A DNA stretch of 37,347 bases from Desulfovibrio sp. OH1186_COT-070 (GCF_003860215.1 NZ_RQYH01000022.1:1-37347); one strand, 5' to 3'; counted from the stretch's first letter, positions 15,788-24,306 are shown. The notes: a model not told the origin generated them from the letters alone. Numbers and translations are program-made.

Positions 15788-16393
15788 ATGATCATTGTGG
15801 ACGGGAATACGCGCAACGAGGGCATCGGAACATTTGCCAACCTTGAGGAAGTCCTGAACCATATCATGCAGGACGAAAGCATGGAAAACAGGATTGTCAC
15901 CGATGTTCTGGTGAACAACGAGATTTTTTCCGAAATCTATCCGCACCAGGCGGAAGACATTACCGTGGAGGGCATTTCCTCGGTGGAAGTGCGCTCTGTG
16001 CCTGTTTCCGAAATGGCTGTGAACATGGCCGGAGAAATGGGCAAGGTGGCCCGCATGATGGCCCACGGGGCCCGGCATGTGGCCCGTCTTTTCCGCGCGG
16101 CGGAAGACACGGAAGCCCTGGAGCTTTTGCAGGATCTGCTGGACGTGACCCGCGACTTCATGGGCATGGTCAGCGAACTGCGGAACAACTTCACCGGCGG
16201 CGGTCTCACGGATTTCATGGAAAAAAGCGAGAAATTTTCCGATCTTCTTTCCGAAATGGCCGACGTGCTGGAAAACGAGGACTGGATTCTTTTGGCCGAT
16301 CTTCTGCAATACGAATTTCTGGACCAGTGCGAGGCATGGCAGGCCGTCAGCGAGCAGTTGCACCGGCAGGTTGTGGAACATCTTGCGCAGTAA
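15788..16393 (+). CDS. Unknown acidic protein, probably motility-linked
   Basis: A 201-residue cytosolic protein I do not recognise. It has no signal peptide or membrane segment. The first about 75 residues look beta-rich (MIIVDGNTRNEGIGTF; EDITVEGISSVEVRSV) and the rest is long amphipathic helices rich in Glu, Asp, Met and Leu, which suggests a partner-binding or chaperone-like helical bundle. ATG at 15788 follows AGGAGG by four bases; upstream extension of the frame would cross the sigma-54 promoter. The gene is the first of a two-gene unit with the FlgN/FliT-like gene, 17 bases downstream, under a near-perfect sigma-54 promoter. A flagellar assembly or regulation role is inferred from that context only. 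Confidence 0.75.
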   Translation: MIIVDGNTRNEGIGTFANLEEVLNHIMQDESMENRIVTDVLVNNEIFSEIYPHQAEDITVEGISSVEVRSVPVSEMAVNMAGEMGKVARMMAHGARHVARLFRAAEDTEALELLQDLLDVTRDFMGMVSELRNNFTGGGLTDFMEKSEKFSDLLSEMADVLENEDWILLADLLQYEFLDQCEAWQAVSEQLHRQVVEHLAQ

Positions 16394-16410
16394 CGTGGCG
16401 GAGAAGCATC

Positions 16411-16734
16411 ATGAATCAGGGCGTATCTCTTTTGGACGAAGCCTTGTCCCTGGCCCGTCAGGAAATGGCTGCCCTTGCCGACGGAGCCTTTGACCGGGCC
16501 GTGGAACTGGCCGAGCGCCGTCAGGAGGTCATCAGCATGGCATGGCCCGTGCTGGCCGACGACAGGGAAGGCCTGTGCCGCGATCAGGTCATGCAGCTTG
16601 CGGATATGCAGGACCGGCTGAGCGGGGTTGCCGTTGCGGTTCGCGATTCCCTCCGGGCAGATCTGCAGCGGTCCCGTCTGGAGCGCCAACGGATGCACGG
16701 CTATCACATGTCTGTGGGGCAGGCCCTGCAATAG
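16411..16734 (+). CDS. FlgN/FliT-like flagellar export chaperone
   Basis: A 107-residue, almost fully alpha-helical protein. The pattern of one long helix (LDEALSLARQEMAALADGAFDRAVELAERRQEVI), a second helix, and a C-terminal helix ending RQRMHGYHMSVGQAL resembles FliT/FlgN-type proteins, which bind late flagellar substrates and deliver them to FlhA/FlhB. These families are short and poorly conserved, so the name is a structural guess supported by the sigma-54 promoter and genomic setting. GGAGAAG precedes ATG. The gene ends before a bidirectional terminator shared with thiE. Confidence 0.5.
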   Translation: MNQGVSLLDEALSLARQEMAALADGAFDRAVELAERRQEVISMAWPVLADDREGLCRDQVMQLADMQDRLSGVAVAVRDSLRADLQRSRLERQRMHGYHMSVGQALQ

Positions 16735-16772
16735 GCGGTATCGCAAACTGGCGGAGCGTGCCATCAATACCG

Positions 16773-16809
16773 AAAATCCGGATCCGGCTTGCGCCGGGTC
16801 CGGATTTTT
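16773..16809. terminator. Bidirectional terminator between the chaperone-like gene and thiE
   Basis: AAAATCCGGATCCGGC, a TTGC loop and GCCGGGTCCGGATTTTT form a long stem with one internal mismatch. A-run on one side and T-run on the other let it serve both converging units. Confidence 0.9.
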
Positions 16810-16837
16810 GTGCATCCTGTCCGGATTGCCACAGAGT

Positions 16838-17482
16838 CTATGCCATGCCCGCACGCATGGCCCGGCGCACTTCGTCCACCTGCGCCGCAATGTCCCCTGC
16901 GCCCACCAGTTCGGAAACCAGGCAGCAGCAGCGCGCTCCGTGGCGGGCCACTTCCGCGATATTGTGCCGTTTGATGCCGCCGATGGCCACAAAGGGCCGC
17001 TGTATGTTGCGGCAGACCCAATCCAGATAGGTCAGCCCCACGGGAGCCACCACATCTTCCTTGGTTTGGGTGGCAAAGATGGGGCCGACGCCCAGATAGT
17101 CGGCTCCGGCGGCCTGCGCGGCGAGAGCCTCCTCCGGGGCGTGGGTGGAAAGGCCGATGATTTTGTCCGGCCCCAGCAGGCTGCGCACCGCAGCTACGGG
17201 CAGATCCTCCTGCCCCACATGAACGCCGTCCGCCTCGGCCAGCAGGGCCAGATCCGGACGGTCGTTGACAATAAAGCAGGCTCCGGCCTCACGGGTCAGC
17301 CGCCGTATGAGGCGGCATTCTTCCAGCATGGCTCCGGCCTTGAATTTTTTTTCGCGGTACTGCAAAAGGCGCACCCCCGCCCCCAGCAGAGCGGACACCA
17401 CCTCTTCCAGGGGGCGTCCCAGGGAAAGACGGGAGTCAGTGATGGCATAAATGTCTGTTTCTCCGGGAAGAATGGGGGGCAT
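16838..17482 (-). CDS. thiE: Thiamine-phosphate synthase
   Basis: A 214-residue TIM-barrel enzyme that joins hydroxymethylpyrimidine diphosphate and thiazole phosphate to thiamine phosphate in the cytosol. Family motifs are all present: IYAITD at 11-16, LLQYREK at 39-45, FIVNDRPDLA at 70-79, DGVHVGQEDLP at 85-95 and GADYLGVGPIFATQTKED at 126-143, the last containing the pyrophosphate-binding residues. GIKRHNIAEVARHGA is the C-terminal barrel segment. Start at 17482 is favoured by AAGGAGG upstream; the frame extends to 17596 but the extra residues are not family-like. No other thiamine gene and no TPP riboswitch were seen nearby. Confidence 0.95.
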   Translation of the reverse strand: MPPILPGETDIYAITDSRLSLGRPLEEVVSALLGAGVRLLQYREKKFKAGAMLEECRLIRRLTREAGACFIVNDRPDLALLAEADGVHVGQEDLPVAAVRSLLGPDKIIGLSTHAPEEALAAQAAGADYLGVGPIFATQTKEDVVAPVGLTYLDWVCRNIQRPFVAIGGIKRHNIAEVARHGARCCCLVSELVGAGDIAAQVDEVRRAMRAGMA

Positions 17483-17559
17483 GGCAACCTCCTTCTTGGC
17501 AAGACCTGCCCTTGGCGCATGTATTTTTTCCGGGCGGCGTGAGCCACCGCGCCGCTTTT

Positions 17560-18534
17560 TCAGCGCCTGCATGCCGCGGCAATGCGGCGCAGGCAACTGT
17601 ATACCAGCCGTGCGGGATGAAAGGAAGTATGCGACAGGGTGCCGGGCAGGACAAAATTTTTTGCGTCAAAGTCTTCCGGACGCTGCAACGGAAAAACAAC
17701 ATCTGTTCCGGCTGCCGCGCTGCCGGGGGCTTTGCGCTGGGCCAGAGCCGCGCCCAGCGGCACGTCTTCGGGCGCGAGATGCAGAACCGCGCAGAGCGCC
17801 TCATCCAGGGCCACGGCGGAGGAACTGGCTCCCAGCAGCCCGAGCGCCAGAGGCTCGCCCCTGGACGGCCCGGTAACGTGCATGGCGACAATGCCGTCCG
17901 CCAGAGCGGCCACAGGCGGCAATGCCGCCCAGAAAGCCGCCAGACAGTCGGCGAAAAAACGGGGATCGCGGCCTTGCCTGGCATGGATCAGGGCTTTGTG
18001 CATTCCGCTGACGCAGCCGAAGCAGTTTTTTACCGCCAGTGTCAGCAGCATCTGGCTGTGGGCCTTGACCCTGGGCAGGGAAAGGATGAGATCGCTTTCC
18101 AGAGCCAGGCGGGAAATCCGGAAGTGCGTTTTTTCCGCATGCCCGGAGGGCAGAGGCAGGGCAACGGGAACAGGCTTGTCCAGTTGCCGCACCGAAAGCC
18201 CCAGGGGGGCAAGAGCCTCTGTGAGCCCTATGGCCTGTGCCACGTTGCGCGCTTTGCCAAAACCGGGAGAATCGGCCACAGTGAGGCGCGCTCCGTGATC
18301 CAGAAGCCAGGCGCAGGCTGCGGCAACAACCTCCGGCGAGGTGCAGGCAAGGGGTTTGCCCATCAGCAGGTTGGGCTTGACCAGCACGCGCGCCCCCGCA
18401 CGCAGGGGCGTATGCGCGGGCAGGCAGGCCGCGTCCAGCACGCGGCCCACAGCCTCGGCCAGATGCGGCGCATCGCAGGCGCTGTGGCGCATGAGGGCCA
18501 CCGGAAGGGCGGCCAGAGGGGCGGGAGCTTTCAT
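17560..18534 (-). CDS. DUF362-family protein
   Basis: A 324-residue protein of the DUF362 group. Typical features are ARVLVKPNLLMGKPLACTSPEVVAAACAWLLDHGARLTVADSPGFG in the N-terminal third, SDLILSLPRVKAHSQMLLTLAVKNCFGCVSGMHKA in the middle, and DGIVAMHVTGPSRGEP followed by an SSSAVALDEALCAVL segment. Related proteins are often fused to ferredoxin domains; none is present here. The biochemical role of the family is unsettled. There is no clear Shine-Dalgarno before ATG 18534, but the protein needs this start to include its first beta-strand. It lies 77 bases upstream of thiE on the same strand; whether they share a transcript is not clear. Confidence 0.85.
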   Translation of the reverse strand: MKAPAPLAALPVALMRHSACDAPHLAEAVGRVLDAACLPAHTPLRAGARVLVKPNLLMGKPLACTSPEVVAAACAWLLDHGARLTVADSPGFGKARNVAQAIGLTEALAPLGLSVRQLDKPVPVALPLPSGHAEKTHFRISRLALESDLILSLPRVKAHSQMLLTLAVKNCFGCVSGMHKALIHARQGRDPRFFADCLAAFWAALPPVAALADGIVAMHVTGPSRGEPLALGLLGASSSAVALDEALCAVLHLAPEDVPLGAALAQRKAPGSAAAGTDVVFPLQRPEDFDAKNFVLPGTLSHTSFHPARLVYSCLRRIAAACRR

Positions 18535-18687
18535 GGGCGGACTATGCCGTTGGAGAGCAGTTCTGTAAAGGGCGGCGCACAGCGGCAAGCCCTGTCCCGC
18601 CTGCCGAAGATGCGGCTTTTCAAATGCGCGCTCCTGAAGTACGGTACGTTGCCCCGCACGGGGCAGAACCCTGTTGAGGAGAGCCGC

Positions 18688-21282
18688 ATGCGCGTTCTGT
18701 TTTTCCCTCTGTTGCTGGTTTTGTGCCTTGCCTTGCCGCCGGATGCCCTTGCGGCTGCCCAGGCGGAAAAACCTGTGGCCGCCAAGGCCGAAACCGGGGG
18801 GGAATCCTCCTCCGGGGCTCCTGCTGGCAAGGCCGCGGACAAGACGGAAAAAATTCCCGCGCCCCAGACCGGGGAAAACAGGGATGTCAGGGGGCAGGTC
18901 AGGCCCGAGGAGACGCTCCCTGTGGGCGGCACCTGGGATACGGTGTGGAGCGGGCAGCGCGCCATGCTGGAAGAATTCAACAGCAAGGCCGAGGAACTGG
19001 GCCAGGTCTTCAACCAGAGCGCCGCGAACCTCGGGCAGAAGGTGCAGCCCTTTCTTGGCGAAGCCCGCCGCCTGATGGTGCTGGTCAATACCTACAGGAG
19101 TTGGCCCAATCCTCTGGAGGCCGTCGGACGTCGTATCACCGCGACCATTCTTGATTTGCGGGCCCTGCTTGACCCCCTGATGGTCGTGCGTGGAGAAACC
19201 CAGGCCCTGCTTGAGCGCATCAGCTATCTTGCCGACAGCATGCCGGAAGACATGCAGGACGGGACATCGCATCCCGAAATACAGGAATATGCCAAAAACC
19301 TGACCATGACCCGTTTGCGCCTTACCGGCGTGCTGGCCCAGTGCGATCTGGCTCTGGCTCCCTCGCTGGCGCTGATCTCCCGGATGGAAAAGACCCGTGG
19401 AGAGATCAGCGCCCAGTTGCCCATGCTCTGGGAGGACTATTATCTCCAGCGGCCTGTCCCTTGGCTCAGTCCGAAAGTATGGGAAGATTTTGGTCGCCAG
19501 ATCCAGAATTCCTTTCAGGGCATGATGTTGCGTCTGCCCGTCGAGGTGCCCGTTACCGGGGAAGGCTGGGGCATTGCCGGGCTGCGCTTCACTTTGGGGC
19601 TGTTGCTCACCGGAGTCCTGACCACTCTTTTGTACCGCCGCCTGAAAACTGCCAGCGCAGATCCCACCGTATGTCATATCTTTCAGGTCAGCCTGCCCTG
19701 GCTCTGTGTGGGGCTGGCCTTTTTGAGCGCCGCTCTGTCCGCTGCCGGAGAATTTTTCCGCTTGTTCCTGGCCCTGGGCAATCTGTGTTTCATCATGGCC
19801 CAGATTTATCTGGCTTGGGATCTGCGCCTTTTGAAATACAGCACTGTGGAGAGGCGGCGTACGCCGTTCTGGTATCTCATCTGGCCCACATTCTGCTCTT
19901 ATGTCCTTTTGTACCTGCCTCTGACCCAGCCTCTGGTTCTGGTCATCTGGCTGGGCATTCTTGTGTTTGCCCTGCTGCGGCGGAGAGGCCGCCCCAAGGA
20001 AGACCTTGGCCCCCTGCATCTGGAAAACAGTGTGCTGGAATGCGAGCCCATTGTGCTCTGGCTCTGTCTGGTGCTGGCTCTCGTGGGGCTGCACATCTAC
20101 AGCATGGTTCTGTATCTGCTTTTTGTTTCCTGCTCTCTGGCCCTGCAGTTGAGCATGGGAGGCATGGCGCTGGTCAGTCGCTGCAGCGACAACCTGCCCG
20201 CCGAAGGTGTGCGCGCCGCTCTGGCGCACCTGCTCGTGGCTCTGGCCGCACCGGTGGTGCTGGTAGTGGCCTTTGTCGGCGTTTCCCAGTGGGTGGGCAC
20301 TCTGCCCGGCGGCATGCACCTTTTGCAGCACTATATCCAGCACGGGATCAGCGTGGGCAGCGCGCGGCTCAACCTGCTGCATCTGCTGCTCATCATCAGC
20401 ATGTTTTATCTTACGCGCACAGCCGTGAGCATGGGTTCGCTCTTTCTTTCGCGCCTGCCCAAGCAGGATATCCCCATTGATGCCACGCTCATTCCGCCCG
20501 TGCAGACGGCCTTTACCTACGCGCTGTGGTGCTTCTTCGGGCTTTTCGTGCTGCGCGCCCTCGGCATGGAACTGAGCAATCTGGCCATTGTGGCCGGCGG
20601 TCTTTCCGTGGGTATCGGTTTTGGCATGCAGACAATCGTCAACAATTTTCTGTCAGGGCTGATTCTCATCTTCAGCCGCACGTTGCAGGCCGGGGATGTG
20701 GTGGAGGTCGGCGGCATTCAGGGGAGCGTGCGCAAAATCAGCGTGCGCGCCACCATGGTGGAAACGTTTGACAACGCGCTCATCATTGTGCCCAACTCGG
20801 AATTTGTGGCCAACCCCCTCATCAACTGGACGCGCAACAGCCGCACCGTGCGCAGGGAGGTGCGCGTGGGGGTGGCCTACGGCAGCGATGTGGCCGGCGT
20901 CATGAAGATCCTGCTTGCCAAGGCCAATGCCAACGCCAATGTGCTCAAGTATCCGCCACCCTCGGCCTTTTTTACGGAATTCGGGAGCAGCACGCTGGAT
21001 TTTTGCTTGCGCTTCTGGGTGCGGGACTATGATGTGGGCATGTCCACCGCATCGGATATACGGCTGGAAATCGAGAAGGAATTTCGCCTGCAGGGCATAG
21101 AAGTGGCCTTCCCGCAGCTTGACGTGCATATCAGGGACATGCCCTCGCGCACCTCCCTGGCTCCGGCCCCCGTGACGTCTTCCGCAAGCAGGCGGCGTCT
21201 GCGTCGGGCGCGGCCAGCCCGTCCGGCGGCACACGGCGGGACAGCGGCAGCGCCGCAGGGGCAGAACACAGGGCAGCAATAG
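18688..21282 (+). CDS. Large MscS-family mechanosensitive channel
   Basis: An 864-residue inner membrane protein. A signal peptide (about residues 1-22) precedes a low-complexity Ala/Glu/Lys linker and a roughly 270-residue periplasmic helical domain. Eight or more hydrophobic segments follow from about residue 305. The MscS core is at about 630-675: GLSVGIGFGMQTIVNNFLSGLILIFSRTLQAGDVVEVGG, i.e. the Gly/Ala-rich pore helix, then the beta domain, ending in EFRLQGIEVAFPQLDVHI. The arrangement resembles MscK/MscM-type channels that release solutes upon hypo-osmotic shock. The C-terminal tail is Arg/Ala-rich. GAGGAG precedes ATG 18688; the much longer upstream frame overlaps the DUF362 gene on the other strand and is not coding. 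Confidence 0.92.
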   Translation: MRVLFFPLLLVLCLALPPDALAAAQAEKPVAAKAETGGESSSGAPAGKAADKTEKIPAPQTGENRDVRGQVRPEETLPVGGTWDTVWSGQRAMLEEFNSKAEELGQVFNQSAANLGQKVQPFLGEARRLMVLVNTYRSWPNPLEAVGRRITATILDLRALLDPLMVVRGETQALLERISYLADSMPEDMQDGTSHPEIQEYAKNLTMTRLRLTGVLAQCDLALAPSLALISRMEKTRGEISAQLPMLWEDYYLQRPVPWLSPKVWEDFGRQIQNSFQGMMLRLPVEVPVTGEGWGIAGLRFTLGLLLTGVLTTLLYRRLKTASADPTVCHIFQVSLPWLCVGLAFLSAALSAAGEFFRLFLALGNLCFIMAQIYLAWDLRLLKYSTVERRRTPFWYLIWPTFCSYVLLYLPLTQPLVLVIWLGILVFALLRRRGRPKEDLGPLHLENSVLECEPIVLWLCLVLALVGLHIYSMVLYLLFVSCSLALQLSMGGMALVSRCSDNLPAEGVRAALAHLLVALAAPVVLVVAFVGVSQWVGTLPGGMHLLQHYIQHGISVGSARLNLLHLLLIISMFYLTRTAVSMGSLFLSRLPKQDIPIDATLIPPVQTAFTYALWCFFGLFVLRALGMELSNLAIVAGGLSVGIGFGMQTIVNNFLSGLILIFSRTLQAGDVVEVGGIQGSVRKISVRATMVETFDNALIIVPNSEFVANPLINWTRNSRTVRREVRVGVAYGSDVAGVMKILLAKANANANVLKYPPPSAFFTEFGSSTLDFCLRFWVRDYDVGMSTASDIRLEIEKEFRLQGIEVAFPQLDVHIRDMPSRTSLAPAPVTSSASRRRLRRARPARPAAHGGTAAAPQGQNTGQQ

Positions 21283-21307
21283 CTTCACAGCGTGAAGGCA
21301 CGCCCGG

Positions 21308-21727
21308 CTATTCCTGCGCCAGAATAAGCTCCACTTCGTCCACGCTCAGGCCGGCATTGCGGGCGATCTGCCGGCTGGAAAGCCCCTTGCGGCGGCCGTT
21401 GAGAATGACTTCGCGCAAAAACTGGGGCGAGCGGCTGATGCCTTCGGCCTGGCTGAGCAGGCGGCGCAGTTCCTGAACGCGCTCCTCCAGTTTTTCGTCC
21501 AGATTGCGCAGCTCCGCCTGGCGCTGGGCAAAGGTGGCCACAATCTCCCGCTCCAGCCGCGCATTCATTTCAATGCGCTCCAGAAGACCCTGCTGGTTGC
21601 CCTGCAAGGTATTGAGCAACTGCTCCGATCGCCGCAGGCGCAGGTAAAAAAGCAGCACTCCGCCCAAAATGAGCAGTTCCAGCAGGGTAAGCCCGCCCAT
21701 GAGACTGAAAAGAAGAACGCTGTTCAT
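21308..21727 (-). CDS. Membrane-anchored coiled-coil protein with C-terminal helix-turn-helix (DUF2802/DUF6115-like)
   Basis: A 139-residue protein with one N-terminal transmembrane helix (residues 8-28), a coiled coil of about 65 residues rich in Arg, Glu, Gln and Leu, and a short C-terminal helix-turn-helix (GLSSRQIARNAGLSVDEVELIL). This architecture matches small proteins found near flagellar genes in many bacteria, whose function is unknown. ATG overlaps the stop of the upstream 108-residue gene (ATGA), so translation is coupled. It is the last gene of the flagellar block. Confidence 0.75.
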   Translation of the reverse strand: MNSVLLFSLMGGLTLLELLILGGVLLFYLRLRRSEQLLNTLQGNQQGLLERIEMNARLEREIVATFAQRQAELRNLDEKLEERVQELRRLLSQAEGISRSPQFLREVILNGRRKGLSSRQIARNAGLSVDEVELILAQE

Positions 21728-22050
21728 ACTCTGATGTTCAAAAGGTTGCCCACAAGGGGAGAGGCGTTTTCGCCAGCGGGAACGGCTTCGGCGGCCGGAA
21801 GGGGCGCGCGTTTTTTGCGGCGGTTGCCGAATTGCGGCGCCGAGCCGTTGTGACGGGCATCCGGCGAAAGGGCTGTCTGGCTGCCCGGCTCGCTTTTGGT
21901 TACCTGCTGCTGCTCATGGCGGGCCATCTCTGCGGCCAGCACACGCGACATGGCCGCGGATGTCTGGGGAGTCACCACTGCGGCATTGACCAGGGATGTG
22001 CCCAGCCCTGTTTGGGCATAGAGCACGGCCATGGTGGCGTTGACGCTCAT
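21724..22050 (-). CDS. Small unknown protein in the fliL unit
   Basis: A 108-residue protein I do not recognise. It begins MSVNATMAVLYAQTGLGTSLVNAAVVTPQTSAAMSRVLAAEM, a mildly hydrophobic, Ala/Thr-rich segment that could be an export signal or an amphipathic helix; the rest is hydrophilic and basic (RRKKRAPLP) and probably disordered. AGGAGG precedes ATG 22050 by five bases. It sits between fliL (70 bases upstream) and the coiled-coil HTH protein (4-base overlap), so it most likely serves flagellar function. Confidence 0.7.
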   Translation of the reverse strand: MSVNATMAVLYAQTGLGTSLVNAAVVTPQTSAAMSRVLAAEMARHEQQQVTKSEPGSQTALSPDARHNGSAPQFGNRRKKRAPLPAAEAVPAGENASPLVGNLLNIRV

Positions 22051-22120
22051 GGCTGCCTCCTGGTTGGCATCCGGGGTCGCTCCTGTTGGCGGGCCCAAGC
22101 TGCCCGTAAAAAATCATCCC

Positions 22121-22792
22121 TTATTCGTTCAGATAGCTTTCAAACAGGATATCGTCAATGTTCCCCTGTGTCAGGTAGTCGTTGAGAATGCCCACAAGGT
22201 CTTTCTTGATGGTGGCGACATTGGCGGGGTTGAGCAGGAATTCGTTGTCCTTGCTGTCCAGGTAGTAGTACAGGGCATCGCGCAGAGAGATGAGCTTCTG
22301 GTCTATTTCTCTGCTCATGTGGGGGGATTTGCCGATGGCGGAAAACTTGCAGACCAGAAACCGCGTGCCTGCGGGAGTTTCGCGCGGGATGACAAAGGGC
22401 GCCAGATCTTTCACATGTTCCTGGGGCTGGGAAGGGGTGGCGGGCTGCGACGGCACCACAATGACTTCCGGCTTGATTTCCGCGGGGGGCGGCGGGGGGG
22501 GCGTGCGCAGAAAGAACCACCATGCGGCGGCTCCGCCCAGCAGCAGAAGCCCCAGAGCGGCTCCGCCCAGCAGCAGAAGTTTTTTCTTTTTGGAGGGAGG
22601 GGGCGGCGCGGCTTCGGCGGGAGCCGGTTCCTTGCCGGTTTCGGCCACAGCCGGGGGTTGCGGTTCTTCTTCCTTTTCCTTGAGAAAAGGGGCATCGTCC
22701 AGATCCAGTTCCACCTTGCGCAGACCGGGATCCTGTACGGCCAGAGTTTCTTCCCTGGCCGGGGAATCCTTGAGAGCGGTCTTGTCAGCCAT
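22121..22792 (-). CDS. fliL: Flagellar basal body-associated protein FliL
   Basis: A 223-residue protein that would surround the stator around the basal body and help torque generation. Acidic N-terminal cytoplasmic part, Pro/Ala-rich stretch, one transmembrane helix (about 72-92), a second Pro-rich linker, and a periplasmic FliL domain ending with SREIDQKLISLRDALYYYLDSKD and IKKDLVGILNDYLTQGNIDDILFESYLNE, characteristic of the family. The transmembrane helix is made of two near-identical 10-residue units encoded by a 23-base direct repeat. AGGAG precedes ATG. Starts a three-gene unit after cheY and a possible terminator. Confidence 0.93.
   Translation of the reverse strand: MADKTALKDSPAREETLAVQDPGLRKVELDLDDAPFLKEKEEEPQPPAVAETGKEPAPAEAAPPPPSKKKKLLLLGGAALGLLLLGGAAAWWFFLRTPPPPPPAEIKPEVIVVPSQPATPSQPQEHVKDLAPFVIPRETPAGTRFLVCKFSAIGKSPHMSREIDQKLISLRDALYYYLDSKDNEFLLNPANVATIKKDLVGILNDYLTQGNIDDILFESYLNE
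22527..22579. repeat. 23-bp direct repeat inside fliL transmembrane segment
   Basis: GCGGCTCCGCCCAGCAGCAG plus AAG occurs at 22527-22549 and again, exactly, at 22557-22579, with a 30-base period. It encodes LLLLGGAALG and LLLLGGAAAW in succession, so the FliL membrane helix contains an in-frame tandem duplication. Confidence 0.85.
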
Positions 22793-22924
22793 ATGTCGCT
22801 CCTGACGGCAGGGCGGCGGAGTCGGAAAAACCGGGATTCAGGCAGTTGCCGCAACGCAGTGTGGCGGCACGGGGGAAATGCCGCTCGTTGGGGAAAGCAT
22901 TTTCCGCAACGCGGGAAAGACCGG

Positions 22925-22958
22925 AAAATCCGCAGGTGGGCAGCCCACGCCAATGCGG
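22925..22958 (-). terminator. Possible terminator after cheY
   Basis: On the minus strand CCGCA ... TGCGG encloses a GTGGG/CCCAC stem and is followed by ATTTT. It lies 16 bases after the cheY stop and ahead of the 130-base gap to fliL. The stem is interrupted, so termination may be partial. Confidence 0.45.
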
Positions 22959-22973
22959 GACGCCCGTACCGCT

Positions 22974-23354
22974 CTAGGGGAAGATCTTGTCGATCTTCTG
23001 CTTCATGGTATCGGCGGTGAAGGGTTTGACGATGTAGTTGGAAACCTTGGCCTGCACCGCTTCAATGATGTTTTCCTGCTGGGCTTCGGCCGTGACCATC
23101 AGAAAGGGAATGTGGGCAAACTGCTCGCTGGCGCGCACCTTGCGCAACAGCTCGATGCCCGTCATCTGGGGCATGTTCCAGTCCGACACGATAAAGTCGA
23201 TTTTTTCGCGGTTGAGGACTTCCCAGGCAGTGGTGCCGTCATCGGCCTCCACCATGTTCTGAAAGCCGAGCTGGCGCAGAATGTTGCGCACAATGCGGCG
23301 CATGGTGGAAAAATCGTCAACCACAAGAACACGCATATTGGGATTGTAGGGCAT
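22974..23354 (-). CDS. cheY: Chemotaxis response regulator CheY
   Basis: A 126-residue single receiver domain. Acidic pocket Asp13-Asp14, phospho-acceptor Asp58 in IVSDWNMPQMTG, Thr88 in FLMVTAE, and Lys110 in NYIVKPF are all in place. It would shuttle between the chemoreceptor kinase CheA and the flagellar switch. The ATG at 23354 follows AAGGAG; the longer frame to 23519 runs into fliA and is ignored. The gene is 40 bases after fliA, in the same unit. Confidence 0.96.
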   Translation of the reverse strand: MPYNPNMRVLVVDDFSTMRRIVRNILRQLGFQNMVEADDGTTAWEVLNREKIDFIVSDWNMPQMTGIELLRKVRASEQFAHIPFLMVTAEAQQENIIEAVQAKVSNYIVKPFTADTMKQKIDKIFP

Positions 23355-23394
23355 GAGACTCTCCTTGACGGCGGGATGCGGCGTGCATCCGGCA

Positions 23395-24180
23395 TTACAC
23401 CTGGATTTCGATATCGTTTCCGTGTCTGCTGAAAAATTCCTTGCGCAGACGGGAAAGGGCCTGGGCATGCAGTTGTGAAACGCGGCCTTCGGTAATGCCC
23501 ATGACTTCCGCTGTTTCACGCATGTTCAATTCTTCAGTATAATAAAGGGACAGTACCAGCTTTTCTCTTGGCGTCAAGCACTGAACCAGAGGCATCAGGC
23601 GCTCCGCAAGCTCCCGCATGGCCGTATCGTGAAAAGGAATGTCGCTGCTGTCGGGGCTGTCGCCGGTCAGGGTGTCCTGAATGGAATCCAGAGACAGCCA
23701 GACCTGATTGTGCATGGCTTCCAGCCCCTGGCGCACATCGCGCAGTTCCAGACCGGTGACTTCCTGCAATTCTTCCTCCGTGGGAGGACGGCCGTGCTCG
23801 TGTTCCATGCGGCGCACGGCCTCGTCCAGCACGCGCACGCGCTGGCGCAGGGATCGCGGAAACCAGTCAAGACGGCGCAGATCGTCCAGCATGGCGCCCC
23901 GGATGCGGCTTTCGGCATAGGTGTCGAAGCGGATGCCCAATTGGGGGCGAAATCTTTCGAGGGCTTCCATCAGGCCCAATGTGCCGGCGCTGATAAGCTC
24001 GCCCAATTCCACGCTGCGGGGCAGTTTGGTTTTCATGCGCAGGGCGAGAAAGCGTATTTTGGGGGCGTAGTGGCGCACCACGGTTTCCTGTTCCGTGGGC
24101 GTAAAGCTTTCCCATGACGTGGCGCCGGTTTCAAGCGCCTCCCAGGGGCTGTGCTGCGCTTGCGCTGTGCAGGTTTTCAT
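23395..24180 (-). CDS. fliA: Flagellar sigma factor FliA (sigma-28)
   Basis: A 261-residue sigma-70-family factor of the FliA/WhiG type. Region 2 is LISAGTLGLMEALERFRPQLGIRFDTYAESRIRGAMLDDLRRLDW, region 3 follows with RPPTEEELQEVTGL, and region 4 is LTPREKLVLSLYYTEELNMRETAEVMGITEGRVSQLHAQALSRLR. It would transcribe late flagellar and chemotaxis genes. AAAGGAAAGC precedes ATG 24180. No flgM anti-sigma gene was found in this window. In the same minus-strand run as flhF and flhG. Confidence 0.96.
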   Translation of the reverse strand: MKTCTAQAQHSPWEALETGATSWESFTPTEQETVVRHYAPKIRFLALRMKTKLPRSVELGELISAGTLGLMEALERFRPQLGIRFDTYAESRIRGAMLDDLRRLDWFPRSLRQRVRVLDEAVRRMEHEHGRPPTEEELQEVTGLELRDVRQGLEAMHNQVWLSLDSIQDTLTGDSPDSSDIPFHDTAMRELAERLMPLVQCLTPREKLVLSLYYTEELNMRETAEVMGITEGRVSQLHAQALSRLRKEFFSRHGNDIEIQV

Positions 24181-24306
24181 GCTGCTTTCCTTTGGATTGC
24201 CTCTTCACCCCGTGGCATGTGATGCCTGTTTGCGCCGCGCTTCCGCCCCCGCCAGGCCGGACAGTACGCCGCGATGCGTGAAAAATATGTGTTTTTCCGG
24301 CGATTT

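Noticed and set aside
17512-18687. N-terminal extension of the MscS-type gene
   Set aside because: The extension overlaps the DUF362 gene, while a signal peptide and RBS mark the start at 18688.
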